Shown here: positions 52,281-62,177 of the stretch, piece by piece
How the letters are laid out: every line of letters starts with the position of its first letter
How positions within the stretch are numbered: the first letter of the stretch is position 1
Source: Polaribacter sp. IC066
GTDB taxonomy: Bacteria; Bacteroidota; Bacteroidia; Flavobacteriales; Flavobacteriaceae
Assembly (NCBI RefSeq): GCF_007997085.1
Contig: NZ_VORR01000019.1
Coordinates: forward strand, 1-64,000
Direction of reading: 5' to 3'
DNA length: 64,000 nucleotides
Translations under genes and position numbers: made by a program
Notes under the pieces: model-generated
Database searches by the model: none
What the model was told of the DNA's origin: nothing
Seen by the model: the letters and a program-made list of their open reading frames with translations, nothing else

Positions 52281-53396
52281 TTAAAACATAGAAAGCCCTT
52301 TTGTAAGTATTTTTTGATCTTTTAGTTGTTGATGATTTTTAATTTCCACATAGTTTTCTTCTTGCAAACCAATAGTGATCTTTATTTTTTCAAAACGATA
52401 TGAATCTGTATTCTCATCCTTTAAAACCAGTGCAAAATAATTGCTTTCACTTTCTAAAATAGCACTTTTAGGGAGCGATATCTCTTTTGATACATCGCTA
52501 ATAATAGAAGCTTCAATAAACATACCTGTTATAAAATTGCTATTTTCATCATCATTAATATGACCGTGAACCTTTATAGTTCTATCCGTATTTACAAAAG
52601 TACCCACCAAATACACTTCGGCATCAAATATTTTATTGGATGCTTCTGGAATTTTAAATTGTATTTTCTGATGTTTTTTAATTCCTAAAATATCCTTTTC
52701 AAAAACATTCAATTCTAAATGAATATGATCTGTATTTATTATTTCTAACAACTCATCTGCCGATGAAATATAAGAACCATTGCTAACATTTACTTTAGTT
52801 ACAAACCCACTTATTGGTGCATATAAATTTATGGTCGATGAAATTTCTCCTTGTTCTACTGCAGTAGGATTGATGTGCATCATTTCTAATTTTTTACGCA
52901 AACCATTGTAAGTTGCCAAATTGCTTTTGTAATTACTTTCGGCTTTTAGATAGTTTTTTTCAGAGGTAATGAGTTCGTCAAATAATGTTTTTTGTCTTTC
53001 ATATTCATTTTTTAAATAACTTAATTGTGCTGTAATTTCTAAATACTGTTGTTGTATTTCTACAAATTCTGTGTTTTGTAAACTAGCAACTAGTTGGCCC
53101 TTTTTTACTTTATCACCAATTAAAAGCGGAATTTTAGTAATATAACCACCAATAAATGTACTCACACTCGCTTTGTTTTCTGGCGGAACATCAATAATGC
53201 CAGTTGTTTTTACCGTGGTATAAAACGCTTGTTCTGAAAGTTGACCAAAGGCCATTTTTTCGCTTTCAAATTGCTTTTTACTAATGGTTATTAAGGTACT
53301 GTTTATTGCTGTTTCATCAATGATTTCAGTAGTTTTTTCTGGATTTCCGCAAGCAAAAAGTACAAACGAAAATAAGAGTATATATATGCTTTTCAT
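52281..53396 (-). CDS. Heavy-metal efflux periplasmic adaptor (CusB/CzcB type)
   Basis: Membrane-fusion protein joining the RND pump to the outer-membrane channel. The 371-residue lipoprotein (lipobox VLFACG) has the lipoyl-like half-motifs VSTFIGGYITKIPLLIGDKV and LYAPISGFVTKVNVSNGSYI, a coiled-coil hairpin between them (about 105-165), and a beta-barrel domain (INDDENSNFITGMFIEASI). It starts two bases from the pump gene stop, so the two form an operon. No metal-binding Met or His cluster is obvious. Confidence 0.92.
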   Translation of the reverse strand: MKSIYILLFSFVLFACGNPEKTTEIIDETAINSTLITISKKQFESEKMAFGQLSEQAFYTTVKTTGIIDVPPENKASVSTFIGGYITKIPLLIGDKVKKGQLVASLQNTEFVEIQQQYLEITAQLSYLKNEYERQKTLFDELITSEKNYLKAESNYKSNLATYNGLRKKLEMMHINPTAVEQGEISSTINLYAPISGFVTKVNVSNGSYISSADELLEIINTDHIHLELNVFEKDILGIKKHQKIQFKIPEASNKIFDAEVYLVGTFVNTDRTIKVHGHINDDENSNFITGMFIEASIISDVSKEISLPKSAILESESNYFALVLKDENTDSYRFEKIKITIGLQEENYVEIKNHQQLKDQKILTKGLSMF

Positions 53397-53398
53397 CT

Positions 53399-56300
53399 TT
53401 AATAAGGATTTAAAATAAGGTGATTTATGCTGATAATAGTTTGATTGTAAGCGTTTAAATTGTCTAAATAAGAAAGCTCTATTTCTTTGGTAGTTTCAAT
53501 ACTTTGTATATATTGAAAAAAGTCTATTTCGCCTTCTTTAAAGGTTCTATTCGCTGTTTTTATAATTTCATTTTTAAGATTTTCGCCTTCTTGATCGTAA
53601 TAATTGATGGCTTCTTTATGTTGCTTTAAAACGGCTAAAAGTTCATTGTATTTCGCTTTTAGCATTACTTTATAATTTTGCTCTTGTTCAACAACAATAT
53701 TTTTAGCAATTTTTGAAGCTTTTATTTTTGCTGAATTTCCAGAAAATAACAACGGAATTTTTAAGCCTATTTGATAGCCTCTTAAATTAGTATTCAGTAA
53801 ACTATTGCTTCCTTGAAAATACTCGAAACTAATATCGGGCAGTAAACGCTGTTTCTCTAATTTGTAAAGCGCATCTTCATGATTTTTAGCGTTTTCAAAA
53901 TACTGTAATCCCACATTGTCTTTGGCAGAAATGGTATTCATTGTTAACATTACCAAGGTTTCATCAACAATATGTAAGCTGTCAATTTGTACCAATGCTC
54001 TTAATTTTTCTTTGGATAAGAGTACTTCTTGCAACGCTTGTTTAAACAACGTTTCTATTTGCTTTTGTTTCGATTTTGCGGTAATCATTTCTAAATAATT
54101 AGTTTCGCCCAACTCAAACCTACGCGTTGCTTTTTTTACAAAATCTTGATACAAACTATCTAAAAAGCGATAACTTTCTACTTTGTTCTTGGTGTATACC
54201 AATTGATAATAACTGCTAGAAACCTCTTTTTTTATGTGTTGATATTCAAGGTCGTAATTTGTTTGTTCTAAACTAGATTGTGCCTTATTTACATTTTTAT
54301 CAGCAAAATAAACAGTCGGGAATTTAAAATCTTGTGCAATACCAAAGACTGCTAAAGGCAAGTTGTTTAGGGCTAAATTGTTTTCATCAAACCCATAATA
54401 AACACTTGTTTTATCAAAACTAAAAGCACTTTTAATCAAAGCATTGCTTTCTTCTACTTTCAAACTCGATGCTTTTAAAGCGGCGTTATTTTCTAAAGCC
54501 AACGTTAAGGTTTCATGAAAGGTTCGTTTTGTTTGTGCGTTGGTCTGCAATACAAACAAAAAGCCAATAAGGGTTAGTACACTTGTTTTATTTAATTTAA
54601 TTGCTTTTTTCTCTTCAAACCAAGCATATAAAACAGGTAACACAATTAAGGTTAAAAGCGTTGCTGTTATTAAACCGCCAATAACTACAGTTGCTAACGG
54701 GCGTTGTACTTCTGCACCTGCATTGGTAGAAATTGCCATGGGTAAAAAACCGAGTGCTGCTGCCGCTGCTGTTAAAATTACAGGTCGTAAACGTTCTTTT
54801 GTTCCTGTTTTAATTCGTTCTTCAATATTCTGTATCCCGTCTTTTTTAAGTTGTTTAAAATGTTCAATTAATACAATGCCGTTTAAAACTGCGATTCCGA
54901 AAAGAGCAATAAAGCCAACGCCAGTAGAAATACTAAAAGGTAAATCTCTAAGCCATAATAAATAGATACCGCCAACTGCAGAAAGCGGAATTACAGCATA
55001 CACTAAGAGCGCTTCTTTTAAAGATCCGAAGGCAAAATACAAAAGTAGAAATATAAGCGCTAGGGCGATAGGAACTACAACTAACAACTTTGCTTTTGCA
55101 CTTTGTAGGTTTTCAAATTGCCCGCCATAGGTAATGGTATAACCCACTGGGAGTTGTAAGTTTTTATCAATAATAGTTCTAATTTCATCGACTACAGACT
55201 GTACATCTCGGTTTCTAACATTAATACCGACTACAATTCTTCGTTTTGTGTCATCTCTTGATATTTGTGCAGGCCCAGTTGTGTAGCTGATTTTAGCCAA
55301 TTCGCTCAAAGGAATTTTATTTCCGGCAGGCGTATCGACAAATAAATTTTGAAGGCTGGCCAAATCTTTTCTGTTATCTTCTGCGAAACGAACTGCTAAA
55401 TCAAAACGTTTTTCACCTTCAAAAACATTTCCTACAATTTTGCCAGCAAAACCCATAGAAATCAAATCATTTACATCAGAAATATTTAACCCGTAACGCG
55501 CAATTTTACTTCTATTAAATTGAACGGTCATTTGCGGTAAACCTTCTACTTTTTCAGCAACAATATCGGCAGCGCCTTCTACATGCTGAATCAGGTCTTT
55601 TATGATCGCTGCTTTATCTGATAAAACCGTTAAATTTTCGCCAAATATTTTGATGGCAATATCTGCCCTAACACCCGTAATCAATTCATTAAAACGCATT
55701 TCTATAGGTTGTGTAAATTCTACTTCCATTTCTGGAATAATTGCCAAAGCTTCTTTAAATTTATCAGCGAGTTCGTCTTTACTTTTGGCAGAAGTCCATG
55801 TTGCTTTGGGCTTTAATTTAATAATGACGTCACTTTCTTCCATAGACATTGGGTCTGTAGGAACTTCTGCAGCACCAATTCTACTTACAACTTGGTCTAC
55901 CTCGGGGAATTTATTTAACAAAATCTGTTCAATTTTTGTCGTAATTTCTATAGTTCTTCCTAAAGAGGTTCCTGTTTTTAACACAGGCTGAATTACAAAA
56001 TCGCCTTCATCTAACGTGGGCACAAATTCGCCGCCCATTTTACTAAAAATCCAAATACTAGAGATTAAAAGCAAACTTGCAAAACCGATGACTATTTTTT
56101 TGTGATGTAAAGACCAGTTAATAATCGGATTATAAAACCAGTTTAAAAAGCTCATTATTTTTATAGAAACGTTGTTTTTACCCGGTTTTTGAGGTTTTAA
56201 AAATAACGAAGAAACTACAGGAACGTAAGTTAAACAAAGCAACATAGCGCCAATTAAAGCAAAACTAAAAGTAAGCGCCATGGGTTTAAACATTTTGCCT

Positions 56301-57718
56301 TCTACACCATCTAAGGTTAAAATAGGAATAAATATAATTAAAATAATTAATTGTCCAAAAATGGCAGAATTCATCATTTTTGAAGCACTTTTTAAGGTAA
56401 TTGCATCAATTTGTTCTTGTTGTGCTGGTTTCTCTAGGAGTTTTAATTCATCACTTTTACTGACAATTCTAAACGTAATATACTCTACGATGATAACGGC
56501 GCCATCAATGATAATTCCGAAATCTATAGCACCTAAACTCATTAAATTGGCATCTACACCAAAAATACGCATCAATGAAATTGCAAATAAAAGGCTTAAA
56601 GGAATTACGGAGGCTACCACTAAACCAGAGCGGATATTACCCAATAGTAAAACCACAATAAAAATTACAATAAGCGATCCGATACTTAAGTTCTCTGCGA
56701 TGGTAAAGGTAATTTTATCAATTAATTCGCTTCTTTCTAAAAATCCGTTGATAAAAACGCCTTCGGGTAATGTTTTCTGAATGGATGCAACTCGTTTTTT
56801 AACAGCGTTAATAATGGCTTGAGAGTCGCCATCTTTAAGCATCATAATTTGGCCAAGTACTTTTTCACCTTCACCGTTTCCGGTAATAGCGCCAAAACGA
56901 GTAGCACTACCAAAGCCTACTTCTGCAATGTCTTTTATATAAATAGGGATGCCTTCATTTTGCACCACGATATTGCGAACATCGTCTAGATTTTTTATCA
57001 AACCTTCACCTCTAATAAAAAAAGCTTCGTTGGTTTTTTCAATATATCCGCCACCTGCAATACTGTTATTTTTTTCTAATGCCTCATAAATTTTAGCCAC
57101 AGAAATATTCATGGCATTTAATTTTGTAGGATTGATGGCAACTTCATACTGTTTTAAAAAGCCGCCCCAGGTATTTATTTCAACCACTCCTGGGATTCCT
57201 GAAAGCTGTCGTTTAACAATCCAATCTTGAATGGTTCGGAGTTCAGTTACAGAATATTGATCTTTAAACCCCGGCTCTACATCTAATATATACTGATAAA
57301 TTTCGCCTAAACCTGTGGTAATCGGGCCCATTTCTGGTGAGCCAAAACCATCAGGAATTTTCTCGGAAGCAGATTTAATCTTTTCTGCAATTAATTGTCT
57401 TGGTAAATAGGTGCCTAAATCGTCTTCAAAAACGATGGTTACCACCGATAAACCAAATTTTGAAACAGATCTAATTTCTACAACTCCGGGTAAATTAGCC
57501 ATTTCTAGCTCTACCGGATAGGTAATAAATTGTTCTACGTCTTGTGTAGATAAATTACGAGACGTGGTAATAACTTGTACTTGATTATTGGTGATGTCTG
57601 GCACAGCACCCACAGAAATGTTGGTTAAGGAATAGATACCAAAACCGATAATAAAAGCAGTAAATATAAAAGTAATCAACTTATTTTTTAAGCTGAATTT
57701 TATGATGTTTTCTAACAT
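53399..57718 (-). CDS. CusA/CzcA heavy-metal RND pump fused to a TolC-type outer-membrane protein
   Basis: A 1439-residue fusion. Residues 1 to about 1040 are an HME-type RND pump with the signature DFGIIIDGAVIIVEY in the fourth helix region and typical periplasmic loops (GDFVIQPVLKTGTSLGRTIE). A second signal-like segment follows at about 1044-1060 (SVLTLIGFLFVLQTNAQ), then a TolC/CzcC-like helical protein (about 1061-1439) with two coiled-coil repeats. So pump and outer channel are made as one polypeptide, with the adaptor gene beside it. This arrangement is known in Bacteroidetes. Metal specificity is not readable. Confidence 0.93.
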   Translation of the reverse strand: MLENIIKFSLKNKLITFIFTAFIIGFGIYSLTNISVGAVPDITNNQVQVITTSRNLSTQDVEQFITYPVELEMANLPGVVEIRSVSKFGLSVVTIVFEDDLGTYLPRQLIAEKIKSASEKIPDGFGSPEMGPITTGLGEIYQYILDVEPGFKDQYSVTELRTIQDWIVKRQLSGIPGVVEINTWGGFLKQYEVAINPTKLNAMNISVAKIYEALEKNNSIAGGGYIEKTNEAFFIRGEGLIKNLDDVRNIVVQNEGIPIYIKDIAEVGFGSATRFGAITGNGEGEKVLGQIMMLKDGDSQAIINAVKKRVASIQKTLPEGVFINGFLERSELIDKITFTIAENLSIGSLIVIFIVVLLLGNIRSGLVVASVIPLSLLFAISLMRIFGVDANLMSLGAIDFGIIIDGAVIIVEYITFRIVSKSDELKLLEKPAQQEQIDAITLKSASKMMNSAIFGQLIILIIFIPILTLDGVEGKMFKPMALTFSFALIGAMLLCLTYVPVVSSLFLKPQKPGKNNVSIKIMSFLNWFYNPIINWSLHHKKIVIGFASLLLISSIWIFSKMGGEFVPTLDEGDFVIQPVLKTGTSLGRTIEITTKIEQILLNKFPEVDQVVSRIGAAEVPTDPMSMEESDVIIKLKPKATWTSAKSKDELADKFKEALAIIPEMEVEFTQPIEMRFNELITGVRADIAIKIFGENLTVLSDKAAIIKDLIQHVEGAADIVAEKVEGLPQMTVQFNRSKIARYGLNISDVNDLISMGFAGKIVGNVFEGEKRFDLAVRFAEDNRKDLASLQNLFVDTPAGNKIPLSELAKISYTTGPAQISRDDTKRRIVVGINVRNRDVQSVVDEIRTIIDKNLQLPVGYTITYGGQFENLQSAKAKLLVVVPIALALIFLLLYFAFGSLKEALLVYAVIPLSAVGGIYLLWLRDLPFSISTGVGFIALFGIAVLNGIVLIEHFKQLKKDGIQNIEERIKTGTKERLRPVILTAAAAALGFLPMAISTNAGAEVQRPLATVVIGGLITATLLTLIVLPVLYAWFEEKKAIKLNKTSVLTLIGFLFVLQTNAQTKRTFHETLTLALENNAALKASSLKVEESNALIKSAFSFDKTSVYYGFDENNLALNNLPLAVFGIAQDFKFPTVYFADKNVNKAQSSLEQTNYDLEYQHIKKEVSSSYYQLVYTKNKVESYRFLDSLYQDFVKKATRRFELGETNYLEMITAKSKQKQIETLFKQALQEVLLSKEKLRALVQIDSLHIVDETLVMLTMNTISAKDNVGLQYFENAKNHEDALYKLEKQRLLPDISFEYFQGSNSLLNTNLRGYQIGLKIPLLFSGNSAKIKASKIAKNIVVEQEQNYKVMLKAKYNELLAVLKQHKEAINYYDQEGENLKNEIIKTANRTFKEGEIDFFQYIQSIETTKEIELSYLDNLNAYNQTIISINHLILNPY

Positions 57719-57787
57719 AATTCATAGAAATTTTAGGAATAATAAAATGCCTGTTGCTAAAAACAGGTGCTCTATCTAAAAAATGAA

Positions 57788-58177
57788 TTATGCGAATTTT
57801 GGTGGCTGAAAAACAGCATGTTTCTCGAAAAAAGAATGAGAATCTTTGTAAAAATAATTGGGTTTAGTTTGCAAACGAACCTTATTTTTTAACTCATAAA
57901 CATCAATGTTAAAATCGAAAATAGAGATAAGATGACTGCATGTTTGTGAACTGCTTTTAAAGGGTAAATCTTTATGTTCTGTATGATTACTAGTCGTTAA
58001 AAGATCTTTATCGCCGTAATGTTCATACAAAAACTCAAAAAAGCTATCACCATATGTTTTTTGATGAAATTGCGCATGTTCTAACAACACATTTAATTTA
58101 GAGAAAGACTCTAAATGAACGTTAAGACTCTGAAGCAGAATCAAATTAGATAAAATTATGGCAAACATTTTAAACAT
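57788..58177 (-). CDS. Hypothetical protein upstream of the metal efflux genes
   Basis: From the ATG at 58177 (MFKMFAIILSNLILLQSL) this gives 129 residues with an N-terminal hydrophobic segment. It contains several His (LLEHAQFHQKTYGDSFFEFL, SNHTEHKDLPF, SCSHLI-type stretch) and ends in FQPPKFA. Small proteins like this with a PPKFA-type end often precede CzcA/CusA genes in flavobacteria, suggesting a metal-related periplasmic role, but this is from context only. It shares the strand and spacing (69 bases) with the pump gene. Confidence 0.65.
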   Translation of the reverse strand: MFKMFAIILSNLILLQSLNVHLESFSKLNVLLEHAQFHQKTYGDSFFEFLYEHYGDKDLLTTSNHTEHKDLPFKSSSQTCSHLISIFDFNIDVYELKNKVRLQTKPNYFYKDSHSFFEKHAVFQPPKFA

Positions 58178-58248
58178 AACAGTACAAAGTAAAGATTTTT
58201 TTTTAATTAATGATGCAACTATTGTTACAAACATTAAAATTTAACAGT

Positions 58249-61200
58249 TTAAAAGTTGGCTCTTAATTGCACACTGCCGGTATGAATGGCTTTCGAGTTT
58301 TCGCTTTTTCTACCCAAGTAATTGAGATTTAAATTTAAAAATGAATTCAATTTTCGGTTGAATACTAAACTCCAAGTATAATTTTTTCCGGCCTGCAAAC
58401 CTTCTAACATTTGATATGCAACGGGTGTATTTGAATTGCCCGTAAAATCATTTAAGAAGACATTGATATTTGCCGAAATTTGATTTTTCTGTTTTCCGAT
58501 AAAGAAATATTCAACGCCAAATTTTTGCTGGCGTAACTGTTCTAAATTTTGAATCTGATTTTTTTTGTCTTTAAAGTGATAAAAAGCCGAGAACCGATTG
58601 TTTTCGTTATATAAAAAGCTAATTTTCGGACTTATTTCATAGGCTTTTATCTCAAAGTTTCTATCGGTTAAATTCTCTGTCTCTAGCGTATTTAACGAAT
58701 TTTTACCCATAAAGTTGAGCAACCAAAAGTCGGCGAATTTATGTGCATAGTCTAGCTGGTGTAAATTGATGTTATTTTCTTGACTACCAATAAAAAACTG
58801 TTGTTTTAACTTGGAGTTTCCGTAGGTAAAAGTGACGCTATTTTTTTGCAAATCTTTGTTGTAGTACAAACTGTTTCTTATGTTTAAATTTAGGCTCACT
58901 AAAGAGTTTTCATTAAAATCAAAAGGATTTAATTGAAAGGAATTTTGAGTTCTCTCTTGTTCGTTTTCGATGGATAAAAAACTCTGATTATAAAAGTGAG
59001 AAACTATTTTTTTAATTCCTTTTTTTGTGGCCCAACTTCTTGGGTTTAAGGTAAGTGTTTGATTCCATTTTGCTCGCTGTGTCGCAATAAAACGCAAGTT
59101 GGGTTTTGGCAATCGTAAATAGTTTGCTTGGTCTTGAAATAGTGCAATTTCAAATTCATTAAAATCTTTAATTCCGTCTTTATTATAATCAATCCAAGTA
59201 TAAAAACCCAAACCAGGTTCTGTTTGTACATAAATAAAATCTTGCCGTGCAACATTGCCAGAAGAGGTTTCGTAAATGGTACTTATGCTAATGAAATTGT
59301 TAAATAATTTCTGATTAAAAATCAATCTAGAGTTCAGCGCTTTTTCATTAGCCGTAAAATTATTTTGTGTACTTCTATAGTTTGCAAACACACTTAAATT
59401 GGTGTTTTTAGTGTTGATGAGTTTGCTATCGATATAGAATGTTTTTCTGTTGTTGATTTCTGTAAACTGATTTGATCTTATACTATCATTATCTCTATAA
59501 TTAAAGCCGATTTTGGCAAATACTTTGGTTGAATCTCCAAGACCAACATAGGCTTCATATTCTTTAAAACGGTGACTTGTGTTTATAAATTGATTGGTGT
59601 AGATGGTTTTTCTGGCATTGGTTTCAAAGTTGATAAAGGCCCCAAACCAGCTTTTTGTGAGATAATGTTCGGCTTTTGCTTTCGCTATTAAAAACGAGTT
59701 GTCTTCTAGCGTAGAGGTATTTGCTAATAAACTCGCATCTGCAAAAAAGGTAGTTTTATCGAAGTTAATTTGAGATTTAAATTCGTGTTTAATTCCGTTA
59801 AAAGTATCCGTGTAATTCAAATTATTAAAGCGATAGGATACAAAGTCTTTCTTTTTGTTTTTTAACAAAAGTTCAGACTGAAAGTAATTTTTAGTCGCAT
59901 TATTTGTTAAAATATTCCAATCTCTGTTAAATTCTACAGATTCCCAACGTTGAATACTTCTAAAATTTTTGTGAGCATATTCATGGCTAATGTTGGTAGA
60001 TAACTGCCATTTTTTATCCATTAAAACTTGTTGCCAACCAATTTTTGCAGCAAGCGCTTTGTTTTGATCGTTATCAATGGTAGAAAATAAATTGGCATCA
60101 TTGTTACTCAAAGCAATTTCGGTTTTTAAACTTGTTTTTTTTGTTGGTTGATATCCAGATTTTACAACAAAAAACTGGGATTTTGTTGGGGCAATTAAAC
60201 GAACAATCGGTTTGTAATTTCCTTGATTAATGCCAACATATCTAAAAATAGAACCAATGGCAATGGTTCTGTCTAAAACATAATCTCCATTAGTTGTGCC
60301 AACATTTAAAAAGTTTACGCTGTATAACTCATCTGTTGAATTGGTTGAATACTCAAAATACTCTTCGTTTGTATTGTTGATTTTTTTGTATAAAATTTTA
60401 TTTTCATTAAAAGCGTCAACAAAAGCACTTTCAGCAATCATGGCAGTCGGATTATTGCCTGCATTTGCTAAAATTTCTTTTTGTTCTTCTGTTAAACTTT
60501 GTTGTAAAGGTTGATTTTTGGCATCGTTTTCTGAATAAAAGTAGCCTGAAATTTGAAACTTATCTCGTTCATATTCCGCTTTTTCATAGGTGATAAAACG
60601 CGTATAATTTCTATCAGAATATTGAAATTCTACCGTAATTCTCATATCATTGGTAATCGGAAAAGTGGTGGTAAACGTTAATTCTGCCAAATTATAATTG
60701 ACTGTAAAATCGTTGTTTTCTCCTTGTTTTAATAAAATACCGTTCACAAAAACCTGCTCACTACCTTCAATAATTAAAATGGCTGCCTCATTATTAGCTC
60801 CAAAAAGTTTGTACGGACCTTGATTGCCTTCTACGCCAACAAATTTAAGATTATTGAATTTACCCCGAACAACTGCGCCAGAAGCCGCTACTTTTAAATT
60901 TTCTGTAATGTTTGCTTCTACTTCTAAACCCGCAATTTGTTTGGTAAAAGGTAAAAAGAAACTCTTGTCGTTTCTTATAGAAATATCACCTGCTTTTACG
61001 CGCCAGTTGTCGCTAAACATTTCAATAAAAATTCGGTCGAAATCTGTTAGGTTTTGCGAATATCCGTTTTCTTGAATCGGAATATTAGTGTCAAAAATAT
61101 TGGCTCTTAAAGTAACTTCTTTAGAGAGTTTACCGAAAATTTCTAAATCTAAAGCCGAGTTTGTTACAGCATTTTGATTGTTACCACTAGTAAGTCCTCT

Positions 61201-61626
61201 GGTAATAAAACCTTTTGTTTGCAGGCCTTCAAAAAGTTGAATTTCTGAAGCCTTCTTATTAGTAGTTAAACTATATAAGGTGCCGTTATTTGAGGAGTTT
61301 TGTAAAATAAGTTTTTCATCAAAAGGAGTATAAACTTTGGTTATAAATTCAGGAATTCTAAAATATTCAACAGTTATTTCTTGATATTTTTTTGAGTTGA
61401 TTATTAAAATAGCGTTGCTAAAATCAACCGAATATTCTGATGCTAGAATTTCTTTTTTTAAGACGTTTAAAATTTTGAATTGTTGTGGATTGATCGCCAC
61501 AGAATCTAATTGAATGGTGTCTTTTTGCACTTCAATAATTTTCTTTCTAAAATCTGAAGATATTTTTTGCGCATGGACAGAAAATCCAACAAAAAAAAGA
61601 ACAAAAAGTAAATATTTTTGAAGCAT
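58249..61626 (-). CDS. Very large outer-membrane beta-barrel protein of unknown function
   Basis: A 1125-residue protein with a signal peptide (to about residue 19, FSVHAQ). The N-terminal third is beta-rich with ILIIEGSEQVFVNGILLKQG and NYNLAELTFTTTFPITNDMR; the rest is dominated by alternating strands with aromatic ends (NLNIRNSLYYNKDL, SAFYHFKDKKNQIQN) and ends in TGSVQLRANF. That suggests a large barrel after a periplasmic or plug-like region. No TonB box or plug motif is seen. Conserved in flavobacteria; no function known to me. It lies 71 bases upstream of the small His-rich gene. Confidence 0.72.
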   Translation of the reverse strand: MLQKYLLFVLFFVGFSVHAQKISSDFRKKIIEVQKDTIQLDSVAINPQQFKILNVLKKEILASEYSVDFSNAILIINSKKYQEITVEYFRIPEFITKVYTPFDEKLILQNSSNNGTLYSLTTNKKASEIQLFEGLQTKGFITRGLTSGNNQNAVTNSALDLEIFGKLSKEVTLRANIFDTNIPIQENGYSQNLTDFDRIFIEMFSDNWRVKAGDISIRNDKSFFLPFTKQIAGLEVEANITENLKVAASGAVVRGKFNNLKFVGVEGNQGPYKLFGANNEAAILIIEGSEQVFVNGILLKQGENNDFTVNYNLAELTFTTTFPITNDMRITVEFQYSDRNYTRFITYEKAEYERDKFQISGYFYSENDAKNQPLQQSLTEEQKEILANAGNNPTAMIAESAFVDAFNENKILYKKINNTNEEYFEYSTNSTDELYSVNFLNVGTTNGDYVLDRTIAIGSIFRYVGINQGNYKPIVRLIAPTKSQFFVVKSGYQPTKKTSLKTEIALSNNDANLFSTIDNDQNKALAAKIGWQQVLMDKKWQLSTNISHEYAHKNFRSIQRWESVEFNRDWNILTNNATKNYFQSELLLKNKKKDFVSYRFNNLNYTDTFNGIKHEFKSQINFDKTTFFADASLLANTSTLEDNSFLIAKAKAEHYLTKSWFGAFINFETNARKTIYTNQFINTSHRFKEYEAYVGLGDSTKVFAKIGFNYRDNDSIRSNQFTEINNRKTFYIDSKLINTKNTNLSVFANYRSTQNNFTANEKALNSRLIFNQKLFNNFISISTIYETSSGNVARQDFIYVQTEPGLGFYTWIDYNKDGIKDFNEFEIALFQDQANYLRLPKPNLRFIATQRAKWNQTLTLNPRSWATKKGIKKIVSHFYNQSFLSIENEQERTQNSFQLNPFDFNENSLVSLNLNIRNSLYYNKDLQKNSVTFTYGNSKLKQQFFIGSQENNINLHQLDYAHKFADFWLLNFMGKNSLNTLETENLTDRNFEIKAYEISPKISFLYNENNRFSAFYHFKDKKNQIQNLEQLRQQKFGVEYFFIGKQKNQISANINVFLNDFTGNSNTPVAYQMLEGLQAGKNYTWSLVFNRKLNSFLNLNLNYLGRKSENSKAIHTGSVQLRANF

Positions 61627-61684
61627 ATAAAACGATACGTCTTTAACGTAAAAATATGTTTTTTATGATTTAATACCCTTCAAA

Positions 61685-62176
61685 TTAAAAAAGAGATTGC
61701 TGTTTTACAGGATTTTCATGTGCGAGCAACCATTTTTTACGCCAAACTCCGCCAGCATAACCAGTTAAAGACCCGTCAGAACCAATAACTCTATGACAAG
61801 GAATCACAATCCAAATAGGGTTTTTGCCATTAGCAGATGCAACGGCTCTAATAGCTTTCATATCGCCCAAAGACTTACTTTGTTCTAAATAGTTTTTTGT
61901 TTTTCCGTAGTTAATTTTAAGTAAGGATTTCCAAACTTTTATTTGAAACTTGGTTCCTTTCGGGTTTACCGTTAAGTTAAAACTAGCTCTTTTACCTTTA
62001 AAATATTCTTCTAATTGCCCCACACAATCTTGCAAACAATAAGGTGTTTTTGCTTGTAATAACGCTTCTGAAATAGTGCCATCATCTAAAATAGAAATTG
62101 TCTGAATTCCGTTCTCATCGCCAACAATTTCGGCAATTCCTATGGGTGTTTTGTAATAGGTGGTTTGTGTATCCAA
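61685..62176 (-). CDS. ogt: Methylated-DNA-protein cysteine methyltransferase
   Basis: Suicide repair enzyme for O6-methylguanine. The C-terminal domain has the acceptor Cys in IVIPCHRVIG, with GGVWRKKWLLAHE after it, and the helix-turn-helix (KAIRAVASANGKNPI). I favour the TTG at 62176 (DTQTTYYKTPIGIAEIVG), one base after the upstream stop codon, giving 163 residues; the ATG at 62224 would overlap the upstream gene by 47 bases. Translational coupling to that gene is likely. Confidence 0.88.
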   Translation of the reverse strand: MDTQTTYYKTPIGIAEIVGDENGIQTISILDDGTISEALLQAKTPYCLQDCVGQLEEYFKGKRASFNLTVNPKGTKFQIKVWKSLLKINYGKTKNYLEQSKSLGDMKAIRAVASANGKNPIWIVIPCHRVIGSDGSLTGYAGGVWRKKWLLAHENPVKQQSLF

Positions 62177-62177
62177 A

